64,000 nucleotides of DNA. It comes from JAEULH01 sp963805915 (lineage in GTDB: Bacteria > Pseudomonadota > Alphaproteobacteria > Rhodospirillales > Defluviicoccaceae). The position numbers and the translations under genes were made by a program. Of this stretch, positions 17,585 through 25,824 are shown piece by piece (the stretch's first letter is position 1; each line of letters opens with the position of its first letter). The notes beneath the pieces are model-generated. The model was given only the letters and a program-made list of their open reading frames with translations, was not told the DNA's origin and did not search any database. The stretch covers positions 62,001 through 126,000 of the forward strand of contig CAWDWD010000019.1 in the NCBI GenBank assembly GCA_963805915.1, given 5' to 3'.

Positions 17585-18694
17585 TCACGCTCGCGAACGC
17601 GCGAGCTGCACCGGCTGGCGCCGGCGGCCCCAGGTCCCGGGCGGGCCGTTGAAGACGCCGGCGCACCGTGTACCGCAGGCTTGGCAGCGGCCATCGTCGC
17701 TCAGCGCCCAACCCCTCACATCGTACCAGTCGCGGCGGATCAGCGCGTTGCCGCAGCCGTGGCACAGCGTCGTGTCGCCCGCCTCGTCGTGGACGTTTCC
17801 GGTGTACGCGTAACGGATGCCGTTCTTGAGCGCGATCTCGCGGGCGCGCGTCAGGCTCGCCGGCGGGGTCGGCGGCCGGTCGGTCATCTTCCAGTCCGGG
17901 TGGAACGCGGAAAAGTGGATTGGGACGTCGGGGCCGAGCTCGGAGACGATCCACCGCGTCATAGCCTCGATCTCGGCCGCGAAATCATTCTCGCCCGGGA
18001 TCAGCAGCGTGGTGATCTCCACCCACACGCCGGTCTCGCGCTTGAGGTAGATCAGGGTTTCCAGGACCGGCTGCAGACGGCCGCCGCACAGTCGCTGATA
18101 GAATTCGTCCGTGAAGGCTTTCAGATCGACGTTGGCGGCGTCCATTTGCGCGAAAAATTCAGCGCGCGGCGCCGCGCAGATATAGCCGGCGGTGACCGCC
18201 ACCGTTTTCAGGTCGCGGGCGTGGCAGGCTCGCGCCACGTCCACCGCGTACTCGAGGAAAATGACCGGATCGTTATAGGTGAACGCGACCGAGCGGCACC
18301 CGGTCGACGCCGCCGCCTCGGCGATCATCTCCGGGGTCGCTTGGTCGCACAGCGTGTCGGTTTCGCGCGATTTCGAGATGTCCCAATTCTGACAGAACTT
18401 GCAGGTCAGATTGCAGCCGGCTGTCCCGAACGACAGGATCGGCGTTCCCGGCAGGAAGTGGTTGAGCGGCTTCTTCTCGACGGGATCGATGCAAAACCCG
18501 CTGGACCGGCCGTAGGTGGTCAGCACAATGCCGTCGTTCCGCCGCGCCCGGACAAAGCAGAGGCCGCGCTGGCCTTCGTGCAGCCGGCAGAACCGAGGAC
18601 AGATGTCGCATTGCACCCGCCCGTCGCCGAGACCGTGCCAGTAGCGCCCGGCGACCGCGCCCGCGAAATCCGCTGAATCCATATTTTGATCCAT
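17585..18694 (-). CDS. amrS: AmmeMemoRadiSam system radical SAM enzyme
   Basis: A ~369-residue radical SAM protein. The [4Fe-4S] triad is CNLTCKFC at residues 94-101, within SFGTAGCNLTCKFCQNWDIS. Four extra cysteines (29, 32, 36, 46; CDICPRFC and RGLC) precede it, and a C-terminal zinc-ribbon-like set follows (CHGCGN and CQACGTRC). This architecture defines the AmrS family, related to pyruvate formate-lyase activases. The start ATG at 18694 lies 8 bases after GGGAG; another ATG at 18700 is too close to it. It is divergent from the MEMO-AMMECR1 fusion, its constant partner. The reaction is unknown. Confidence 0.9.
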   Translation of the reverse strand: MDQNMDSADFAGAVAGRYWHGLGDGRVQCDICPRFCRLHEGQRGLCFVRARRNDGIVLTTYGRSSGFCIDPVEKKPLNHFLPGTPILSFGTAGCNLTCKFCQNWDISKSRETDTLCDQATPEMIAEAAASTGCRSVAFTYNDPVIFLEYAVDVARACHARDLKTVAVTAGYICAAPRAEFFAQMDAANVDLKAFTDEFYQRLCGGRLQPVLETLIYLKRETGVWVEITTLLIPGENDFAAEIEAMTRWIVSELGPDVPIHFSAFHPDWKMTDRPPTPPASLTRAREIALKNGIRYAYTGNVHDEAGDTTLCHGCGNALIRRDWYDVRGWALSDDGRCQACGTRCAGVFNGPPGTWGRRRQPVQLARSRA

Positions 18695-18802
18695 AGCCAT
18701 GTCTCCCGCATGTGTCGCCGGACCGCGGGCACAACCAGCGGGCTCGTTGAGACGGCGCGGTCGGTTTGCTATCATTATACATAAGTCAACGAGGGTTGAG
18801 CG

Positions 18803-20275
18803 ATGAGTCACATTCGACCCGCGGCCGTCGCGGGCATGTTTTATCCCGCCAACGCCGCCGAGCTCGATGCCGCTATCGGCGCCCTGCTCGATCACGCCGG
18901 TACGAGGCCGCCCGGCAGACCACCCAAGGCCATCATCGCGCCTCACGCCGGGTACATCTATTCCGGTCCCGTGGCGGCCGAGGCCTATGCCTGCCTCGCG
19001 CCCTTCGCCGCCGACATCCATCGCGTGGTGCTGATCGGACCATGTCATCGCGTGCCTTTGCGCGGCATCGCCGTCTCAAGCGCCGATGCTTTTGCGACGC
19101 CGCTCGGTCCGGTGCCGATCGATGGCTCTGCTCGCGCCGCGGTTTTGGAGCTGCCGCAGGTGTCGGTGTTCGACGCGACCCACGCCGAGGAGCACTGCCT
19201 CGAGGTTCATCTACCATTCCTGCAGAAGGTTCTCCGCGACTTCGCGATTGTCCCGTTGGTCGCCGGTCAGGCCGGCGCCGACGAGGTCGCCGAGGTTCTC
19301 GATCGGCTGTGGGGCGGCCCCGAAACCGTTATTGTCGTCAGCTCAGATCTTAGCCATTACCTTGACTACGACAGCGCGCGGGCGCTCGACGCGGCCACCT
19401 GTCACGCGATCGAGGCGTTAAAGGAGCGCGATATCGGTGTCGATCAGGCCTGCGGCCGGGTAGCCATAGCCGGCTTGCTCACCCTTGCGCGCCGGCGCGG
19501 CCTCGTCGCGCGAACACTTGACGTTCGCAATTCCGGAGATACCGCCGGCGATCGCCGCCGCGTCGTTGGCTATGGCGCCTGGCTCTTCGAGCAACCGGCC
19601 GCCGGAACCCGGGTCGGCGAAGTCGGCAACTCGGCGGACCCGGCGATACCGGCGATCCGCCGGGAGCTGGACGCCATGGTTCAGAAATGGGGTCCGGCCA
19701 TGCTGGCTCTCGCCAAGGCGTCCATCGCGCATGGCCTTGATGCCGGCGAACCGTTACATGTCGAGGCCGCCACCAAGGGCGACGTGCTCGCGAAAGACGG
19801 TGCCGCGTTCGTGACCCTCTACGGCAACGGCCGCCTGCGCGGCTGCATCGGCAGCGCCCGGGCGAGGCGGCCGCTGGCGTGCGATATTGCCGAAAACGCC
19901 TTTGCGGCGGCGTTCGAAGATCCTCGGTTCGCCAAGCTGAGCCGCGACGAGTTGGCGGATCTGGAGGTGTCGGTCTCGGTCCTGAGCGAGCCCATGGTGG
20001 TGTCGTTCACCAGCGTGGCCGACCTGATCGACCAACTCCAGCCGGGCGTGGACGGCCTGATCATCGAGGCCGACGGCAGGCGCGCGCTGTTTCTGCCGCA
20101 GGTCTGGAAGATGATTCCGGCCCCCCCAGATTTTCTCGCCGAGCTCCGGCGCAAGGCCGGTTTGGCCGCCGATGCGTGGCCGGAGGATACGCGGGCATGG
20201 CGGTTCTGGTCAGCATCGTGGCCGGCGGGTAGAGATCAGGCGCCGCGCGGCGATTGTTTGACCGGCGGGCGGTAG
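18803..20275 (+). CDS. MEMO-AMMECR1 fusion protein (AmmeMemoRadiSam A and B)
   Basis: A 490-residue fusion. Residues 1 to ~265 are a MEMO domain related to class III extradiol dioxygenases, with the metal-site stretches APHAGYIYSG, GPCHRVPLRG, EEHCLEVHLPFLQ and SSDLSHYLDYD. The cysteine that human MEMO1 uses in its copper/iron site is Ser here. Residues ~285-470 are an AMMECR1 domain with its hallmark RLRGCIGSARARRPL. In many bacteria A and B are separate genes. The gene starts 108 bases from amrS in divergent orientation. Its last ~13 codons overlap the 3' end of the opposite NDUFA9-like gene by 40 bases. Function is unknown; roles in metal handling or redox protein repair are speculation. 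Confidence 0.9.
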   Translation: MSHIRPAAVAGMFYPANAAELDAAIGALLDHAGTRPPGRPPKAIIAPHAGYIYSGPVAAEAYACLAPFAADIHRVVLIGPCHRVPLRGIAVSSADAFATPLGPVPIDGSARAAVLELPQVSVFDATHAEEHCLEVHLPFLQKVLRDFAIVPLVAGQAGADEVAEVLDRLWGGPETVIVVSSDLSHYLDYDSARALDAATCHAIEALKERDIGVDQACGRVAIAGLLTLARRRGLVARTLDVRNSGDTAGDRRRVVGYGAWLFEQPAAGTRVGEVGNSADPAIPAIRRELDAMVQKWGPAMLALAKASIAHGLDAGEPLHVEAATKGDVLAKDGAAFVTLYGNGRLRGCIGSARARRPLACDIAENAFAAAFEDPRFAKLSRDELADLEVSVSVLSEPMVVSFTSVADLIDQLQPGVDGLIIEADGRRALFLPQVWKMIPAPPDFLAELRRKAGLAADAWPEDTRAWRFWSASWPAGRDQAPRGDCLTGGR

Positions 20276-21174
20276 GACGCAAGATAGGTCGGCACAATAA
20301 CGTCGACCGCGGTGGGCGCGATCCCCAGGTCTTTCAAGCCCAGCGCGTTGGCGGAAACGATGTTGTCGACGCCGAGCAGCTTGACCTGATCGCGGGTCAG
20401 CGGCGGGACCGGCAACCACTCGAAGAACCACGCCTGGATCGACGCGAGCCAAAGCGGCAGCGGCACGAGCCAGCGGTCGCGGCCGGTTTCGGCGAGGACG
20501 ATATTCATGACCTCGCGATAGCTGATCACCCGCGGGCCGCCAAGCTCGTAGGTCTTGCCGCGAGTCGTGGTATCGCTGAGCACCTTCATCGTCGCGTCGG
20601 CGACATCGCCGGCATAAACAGGCTGAAACTTGCTGTCGAAGACCGGCAGGACGGGCAGCAAGCGGGCAAGAGCCGCGAAGCGGTTGAAAAAGTCGTCCTC
20701 CGGGCCGAACACGACGCTCGGCCGCAGGATCGTCACTTCGGGAAACGCGGCCTTGGCGGCCTGTTCTCCGGCCGCCTTGGTCCGGGCGTAAACGGCCTCT
20801 GAGTCCGCGTCGGCGCCGATCGCCGACATCTGGATCAGCCTCATCGCGCCGGCGTCTCTCGCGGCGGCGGCAACGTTGGCAGCGCCCTGGACGTGAACGT
20901 CGTCGAACTTGTTGCGCCCGCTCGGAAACAGGATGCCAACCAGGTTGATGACGGCATCGGCGTCGATGACGGCGGCCTTGACGCTGTCCGGCCGGGTCAC
21001 ATCGGCGGCGATCGGAACAATCTGGCCGGGATCGCCGAAGATCTTGAGGAATAGCGATGCCTCGGGGTCACGCGCGGCGACGCGGATGATCCAGCCTTCG
21101 CGGGCCAGACGCGGGATGATGTGGCGGCCGAGGAACCCCGATCCGCCAAAAACGGTAATCAGGCGCCGATCCAT
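20236..21174 (-). CDS. Complex I NDUFA9 subunit-like NAD(P)-binding protein
   Basis: A 312-residue atypical short-chain dehydrogenase/epimerase. The Rossmann motif GGSGFLGRHI is at residues 10-19, followed by RDPEASLFLK, the INLVGILF strand, YARTKAAGEQAA (degenerate YxxxK) and a C-terminal DVIVPTYLASYRPP. Alphaproteobacterial homologues match the mitochondrial complex I accessory subunit NDUFA9 and may bind NADPH without catalysing a reaction. It stands alone on its strand, ending inside the tail of the convergent MEMO-AMMECR1 gene. Confidence 0.88.
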   Translation of the reverse strand: MDRRLITVFGGSGFLGRHIIPRLAREGWIIRVAARDPEASLFLKIFGDPGQIVPIAADVTRPDSVKAAVIDADAVINLVGILFPSGRNKFDDVHVQGAANVAAAARDAGAMRLIQMSAIGADADSEAVYARTKAAGEQAAKAAFPEVTILRPSVVFGPEDDFFNRFAALARLLPVLPVFDSKFQPVYAGDVADATMKVLSDTTTRGKTYELGGPRVISYREVMNIVLAETGRDRWLVPLPLWLASIQAWFFEWLPVPPLTRDQVKLLGVDNIVSANALGLKDLGIAPTAVDVIVPTYLASYRPPVKQSPRGA

Positions 21175-21448
21175 GGACTTGGCGATCCTCCACTGCGCCC
21201 GAGTCGGGCAACCGTTGACGACACTTTCGTCTTTCCCATGGCGCTTAGCTCAGATGCCCCGAGCCGTCAACCTCGTCTCAGGGGCAGATGGGGGCAGATG
21301 AGGGACAAATGACCGGGTCCGCGCAAGGATCCCCGCTCCCGACGTGGAAAAACCGGCGTGTTCAAGGCGAACGATATTGACACGGAGGGCGCTTGAGTCG
21401 TAGCTACAGGTCTGGGCGCGAGTGTCGCCGTTGCCCTGAATCCCGTAT

Positions 21449-21535
21449 GCCCAGGTGGCGGAATTGGTAGACGCGCAGGTTTCAGGTACCTGTGGCCGAA
21501 AGGTCGTGGAAGTTCGAGTCTTCTCCTGGGCACCA
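21449..21535 (+). tRNA. tRNA-Leu (anticodon CAG)
   Basis: An 87-base class II tRNA with encoded CCA. The acceptor stem GCCCAGG pairs with CCTGGGC (21525-21531), then discriminator A and CCA. The anticodon stem CAGGT/ACCTG encloses loop TTCAGGT, giving anticodon CAG for CTG codons. The variable arm TGTGGCCGAAAGGTCGTG is long, as in leucine tRNAs, and the T arm reads AGTTCGAGTCT. TTGACA at 21377-21382 is a possible -35 element of its promoter. Confidence 0.95.
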
Positions 21536-21594
21536 AAATTAGCGGCACCAAGATTAGCGGCGCAATGAAAGACGGCACCGGCGGCGGGGGCAGT

Positions 21595-22228
21595 TTGAGC
21601 GATATATCCATTCAGCTGCACCACGCGGATCTGCCCGATGGGGTGGGCTTCGGCGACGCTGTCGCGGTCGATACCGAGGCCATGGGCTTGCGCTCGCATC
21701 GCGACCGGCTTTGCCTCGTCCAGCTTTCGGCCGGTGACGGCAGTTGCCATCTGGTTCAGTTCCCTCCTGGCGGAGGACCCGATGCCTATGCCGCGCCGAA
21801 CCTGAAAGCCCTGCTGGGCGACGAGAAGGGTGACCAAGCTGTTCCACTTCGCCCGGTTCGACGTCGGGCTGATGTATCGTTATCTAGACGTGCTCTGCGG
21901 TCCGATCTACTGCACGAAGATCGCCTCCCGCTTGGTGCGAACCTATACCGACCGCCACGGCCTCAAGGAGCTCTGCCGGGAATTGCTCGGCGTCGAGCTT
22001 TCCAAGGAGCAGCAAAGTTCGGACTGGGGCCGCGCCGAGTTGACTCCCGAGCAGCGCAAGTACGCGGCGAGTGACGTGCTTTATCTTCACCGCCTGCGCC
22101 AGGTTCTGGACGCAATGCTGGCGCGCGAAGGCCGCGACGATCTCGCTCGCGCCTGCTTCCAATTCTTGCCGGAACGCGCCCGCCTCGACGTCGAGGGCTG
22201 GCCCGACGAGGATATCTTCGCGCACTGA
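21595..22228 (+). CDS. Ribonuclease D-like 3'-5' exonuclease, frameshifted
   Basis: A ~210-residue DEDD-family exonuclease of the short alphaproteobacterial RNase D type. The first part is in one frame (AVDTEAMGL carrying the DxE metal ligands, HRDRLCLVQLS, NLKALLGDE) and the rest, from TKLFHFARFDVGLMYRYL, in another. The switch is at AAGGGTGACC near 21822-21830; removing one G joins the frames as DEKVTKLF. The second half holds CTKIASRLVRTYTDRHGLK and KYAASDVLYLHRL with the last Asp and Tyr. The start TTG 21595 gives the usual LSDISIQLH; ATG 21565 is the alternative. It lies just after tRNA-Leu. Confidence 0.85.
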
Positions 22229-22416
22229 GCCGCCGTTCGGGCGGCTTGCGTTGACACCGCCGGATCATTCGTTGATCGCTGTTCGGCGGGCGCCCATATT
22301 TTCAACAAGGACATGCCTCATGCGGCGGCCCTTCATGCGGCGGGGCGGCGTTCGCGCAGGAAAGCGTTTCAGCATTTAGAAGGTGAGCAGGTGAAGATTA
22401 GGCAGGCGCGGCTTTG

Positions 22417-23379
22417 ATGAACGACCCCCACAACGGAATTGAGTCGGCGCGGCGGGTGCTTCGCTTGGAGGCCGCCGGAATTGAGGCGTTGAGCCAAAGC
22501 CTCGGCGATGAATTTACCCGCGCGGTCGAATTTCTTTCGCGGGTGAGCGGTCGGGTGATCGTCACCGGCATGGGCAAGAGCGGCCACGTCGCCACCAAGA
22601 TTGCGGCGACGATGGCATCCACGGGCACGCCCGCGTCGTTCGTTCACCCCGCCGAGGCAAGTCACGGCGATCTCGGCATGATTACCGGGAACGACGCCGT
22701 CGTCGCGCTGTCGAATTCGGGCGAGACGACCGAGCTGGCCGATCTCGTGACCTTCGCCAAGCGGTTCAAGATCGCGCTGATCGCGATAACGGGGCGGCGC
22801 AACAGCACGCTAGCGCAGGCCGCCGACGTGGCGCTGGTCATGCCCGACGCGCCCGAGGCATGCTCCATGGGACTGGCGCCGACGACATCGACCACCATGA
22901 TGCTCGCCCTCGGCGATGCCCTGGCCGTCGCATTACTGGAGCGCAAGGGATTTTCCGGCGACGATTTTCATGCCCTCCACCCTGGCGGCAAGCTCGGCCG
23001 CAGGCTGCTCAAGGTCGAGGCGATCATGCATGCCGGAGACGCCCTGCCGCTCATTCACGGTGACGAGCCGATGTCCGAGGCCTTGATCGTGATGAGCGCG
23101 AAGAGTTTCGGTTGCGTCGGCATCATTGACGACGAGGGACGCCTGCGCGGGCTGATCACCGACGGTGACTTGCGCCGCCACATGGCGCCGGCGCTGCTGT
23201 CCCAGCGCGCGGCCGAGGTCATGACCGCAAATCCAAGAACCATTCGGCCGGACGCGCTGGCCAGCGAGGCGCTTGGCGTCATGAACGGACTGAACATTAC
23301 GAGCCTGTTTGTGGTGGATGACGCCAAGCCGGTCGGGATCATCCACATCCACGACTGCCTGCGTGCGGGGATCGCTTAA
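22417..23379 (+). CDS. kdsD: Arabinose-5-phosphate isomerase (KpsF/GutQ family)
   Basis: A 320-residue enzyme converting ribulose 5-phosphate to arabinose 5-phosphate, the first committed step to Kdo of lipopolysaccharide. The SIS sugar-isomerase domain (~40-175) has VTGMGKSGHVATKIAATMAS, SFVHPAEASHGDLG and ALSNSGETTE. The linker FHALHPGGKLGRRLL is family-specific. Two CBS domains follow (IMHAGDALPLIHGDEPMSEA and VMTANPRTIRPDALASEA). It heads the LPS-assembly block and is followed closely by lptC. Confidence 0.94.
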   Translation: MNDPHNGIESARRVLRLEAAGIEALSQSLGDEFTRAVEFLSRVSGRVIVTGMGKSGHVATKIAATMASTGTPASFVHPAEASHGDLGMITGNDAVVALSNSGETTELADLVTFAKRFKIALIAITGRRNSTLAQAADVALVMPDAPEACSMGLAPTTSTTMMLALGDALAVALLERKGFSGDDFHALHPGGKLGRRLLKVEAIMHAGDALPLIHGDEPMSEALIVMSAKSFGCVGIIDDEGRLRGLITDGDLRRHMAPALLSQRAAEVMTANPRTIRPDALASEALGVMNGLNITSLFVVDDAKPVGIIHIHDCLRAGIA

Positions 23380-23440
23380 CATTGGGCGCCGCGAAAGGAC
23401 CACGCATTGGAGGGTTCTCGCCGACCCGAGTCGCTTAGCG

Positions 23441-24139
23441 ATGTTGATCCGGCCGGCGTCCGTCGGCCGTCCGCCGAATTCAGCCAAAGCGGTGAAATCA
23501 CGCGCGCGAGCGGCCCGAGAGGGCCGGCGCTATCTTCGCTTCAGCCGGGTCTTGCGCATTGTCCTGCCGGCCGTAGCCATCATCAGTCTCGCCGTAATGT
23601 TGATCTGGCCGCAGGTTCAGCCGCGGGTCGATCGGTTGCGCATCGGCATGGCGTCGCTTGACAAACTCGAGACCGAGCCGGAGGGGTTGGTGAACGCCCG
23701 GCTGACCGGAAGCGACGCCAAGGGCCGGCCGTTCGTTCTGACCGCTGAGTTCGTACGTCAGATTGATGCCGCGGCCAGTACCGGCGCCGACACCCTTGGC
23801 CTCGATGGCCCCCGGGGAGAAATCACCATGGAGGACGGCTCGCAAACGGTGGTGAGCGCGCGAGCCGGCGTATTCGATCAGGACAAAAAACTGCTCAAAT
23901 TGACCGGCGATGTCGTGATGACAACCGGCGATGGTTCTCGCTACGAGACCAGCGCCGCCGATATCGATCTCTCGTCCGGCGCCGCGTGGGGCAGTGACCC
24001 AGTGAGAGGCGAGGGTCCGCTCGGCACCGTTTTGGGCGACAGCGGTTTTCGGATCACTAATTTCGGGGAAGACGTTTTCGTGAACGGCCGCTCGACGCTG
24101 GTCGTCTTCGACCAGCCGGAGGCGGAACAGCCGTCATGA
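23441..24139 (+). CDS. lptC: LPS export ABC transporter periplasmic protein LptC
   Basis: A 232-residue bitopic protein: a basic N-terminus, one membrane helix (VLRIVLPAVAIISLAVMLIW, about residues 36-55), then a periplasmic beta-jellyroll with GLVNARLTGSDAKGRPFVLT and GVFDQDKKLLKLTGDVVMTT. LptC passes lipopolysaccharide from the LptB2FG extractor to LptA. The start ATG at 23441 has only a weak ribosome binding site and could lie elsewhere. It overlaps lptA by 4 bases (ATGA), so the two are translationally coupled. Confidence 0.9.
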   Translation: MLIRPASVGRPPNSAKAVKSRARAAREGRRYLRFSRVLRIVLPAVAIISLAVMLIWPQVQPRVDRLRIGMASLDKLETEPEGLVNARLTGSDAKGRPFVLTAEFVRQIDAAASTGADTLGLDGPRGEITMEDGSQTVVSARAGVFDQDKKLLKLTGDVVMTTGDGSRYETSAADIDLSSGAAWGSDPVRGEGPLGTVLGDSGFRITNFGEDVFVNGRSTLVVFDQPEAEQPS

Positions 24140-24975
24140 CCCAGCGTTTTGGCCGACGTTCTCGCCTCCACGGCATCATTTTGTTGTTTTGCGGCGTTGT
24201 CGCCCTTGCGCCGCGCCTGACAAACGCGGCCGAACCGGCGCAAGCGAAGGCCTCGCAAATTCAGATCGACGCCGACGAGGGGCTTGAGTGGCAGCGCCAG
24301 AACCAGCTCGTCATTGCCCGCGGCAATGCGCGCGCGATTCGGGGCGACCTCGCCGTTCAGGCCCGGGAGCTTCGCGCCATGTACCGCGACCAGCCCGATG
24401 GCAAGACGCAAGTGTACCGGATTGTCGCCGATGGCTCGGTGCGAATCGCCTCGCCGGGTCAGACCGCCTACGGCCAGCACGGCACCTATGACGTGGCCGA
24501 TGATCACCTGATGCTGACCGGAGGCGATCGCGTTCGCCTCGAAACCAGCGACAGCCAGGTGACGGCGCAGCGCAGCCTGGAATATTGGCCGGGACAGAAC
24601 CGTCTCGTCGCCAAGGGCAACGCCATCGCGGTGCAAAACGACAAGCAGCTTCACGGCCAGACCATTACCGCCTACCTGGCCAAGGGGCCGGACGGCAAGT
24701 CGGCGCTGTCGACCGCCGAGGCGGTTGGCGACGTCAAGGTCGTGACGGCCGAGGAGGTGATCTATAGCGACCGAGGCAATTATGATGCCAAAACGGGTAT
24801 CGCCACCGTCGAGGGATCGGTTAAGATCTTTCGTGGTACGGATCGGCTTGATGGCTGTCGGGGGCAAATCGATTTTAACTCAGGGGTGAGTAAGCTGTTT
24901 GCCTGCGACCAGGCCGAGACAACGGGCGGTCGCGTGCGCGGTCGTATTCAACTGAACAGCGGCCCGGGCAAATAA
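24136..24975 (+). CDS. lptA: LPS transport periplasmic protein LptA (OstA-like)
   Basis: A 279-residue secreted protein with a signal peptide (HGIILLFCGVVALAPRLTNAA) and repeated beta-jellyroll strands of the OstA_N fold (LVIARGNARAIRGDLAVQA, GGDRVRLETSDSQVTAQR, RLVAKGNAIAVQND, ATVEGSVKIFRGTDRLDG). It is longer than E. coli LptA, as usual in Alphaproteobacteria. It forms the periplasmic bridge for lipopolysaccharide between LptC and LptD. The gene overlaps lptC and is 31 bases before lptB. Confidence 0.92.
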   Translation: MTQRFGRRSRLHGIILLFCGVVALAPRLTNAAEPAQAKASQIQIDADEGLEWQRQNQLVIARGNARAIRGDLAVQARELRAMYRDQPDGKTQVYRIVADGSVRIASPGQTAYGQHGTYDVADDHLMLTGGDRVRLETSDSQVTAQRSLEYWPGQNRLVAKGNAIAVQNDKQLHGQTITAYLAKGPDGKSALSTAEAVGDVKVVTAEEVIYSDRGNYDAKTGIATVEGSVKIFRGTDRLDGCRGQIDFNSGVSKLFACDQAETTGGRVRGRIQLNSGPGK

Positions 24976-25006
24976 ATTTTTCGTAGCGGAAGTCGACGAC
25001 CCCGAT

Positions 25007-25810
25007 ATGGACCTGAGCACCGCCACCGCCTCTCCTCCAACCGACACGTCGGCGCGGCAAACGCGGCGGCCTCGGCTGGTTGCCGGCGACAAGGGGCTGT
25101 TCGCCGTCAACGTCACCAAGAGCTACGGCCAGCGCACGGTTATACGCGACGTCAGCTTGTCGCTTCAGCGCGGCGAGATCGTCGGGCTGCTTGGCCCGAA
25201 CGGGGCCGGCAAGACGACCTGCTTTTACATCATCACCGGGCTTCTTGCGCCGGACCAGGGCAGCGTCACGTTGGATGGCCAGGATATCACCGACCTGCCG
25301 ATGCATCATCGCGCCCGCCTCGGCATCGGCTATCTGCCGCAGGAAGCGTCGATTTTCCGCGGCCTCAGCGTCGAGGACAACATTCGCTGCGTTCTCGAGG
25401 TGGTCGAAAAATCACGCAAGCGCCGGGAGGCGGCCCTCGAAGGTCTGCTCGAGGAGTTTTCGATCGGCCATGTCCGGCGCTCGCCGGCGCTGGCGCTGTC
25501 CGGCGGTGAACGCCGCCGCGTCGAAATCGCCCGCGCCCTGGCGTCAGGGCCTCATTTCATCTTCCTCGACGAGCCGTTCGCCGGCATCGACCCGATTGCG
25601 CTTAACGATATCCGTGACCTGGTGGTTCATCTGAAGGATCGCGGCATCGGGGTGTTGATCACCGATCACAATGTCCGCGAGACGCTTGATGTGATCGATC
25701 GCGCCTATATCATTCATGACGGTTTCGTGCTTACGGAGGGCACGGCCGCCGAGATCGTCGGAAACGAAGACGTTCGCCGTGTTTACCTCGGTGATCGTTT
25801 CAGTCTCTGA
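25007..25810 (+). CDS. lptB: LPS export ABC transporter ATPase LptB
   Basis: A 267-residue ABC ATPase with Walker A GPNGAGKTT at residues 63-71, Q-loop YLPQEASIFRGLSV (LptB-typical), signature LSGGERRRVEIARAL, Walker B FIFLDEPFAGID and H-loop ITDHNVRETL. The first ~28 residues (Ser/Thr/Pro/Arg-rich) extend beyond the usual start. A later start may be used, though no better ribosome binding site is obvious. It drives lipopolysaccharide extraction with LptF/LptG, which are not in this window. Confidence 0.95.
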   Translation: MDLSTATASPPTDTSARQTRRPRLVAGDKGLFAVNVTKSYGQRTVIRDVSLSLQRGEIVGLLGPNGAGKTTCFYIITGLLAPDQGSVTLDGQDITDLPMHHRARLGIGYLPQEASIFRGLSVEDNIRCVLEVVEKSRKRREAALEGLLEEFSIGHVRRSPALALSGGERRRVEIARALASGPHFIFLDEPFAGIDPIALNDIRDLVVHLKDRGIGVLITDHNVRETLDVIDRAYIIHDGFVLTEGTAAEIVGNEDVRRVYLGDRFSL

Positions 25811-25824
25811 ACGGCACAGTCCGG

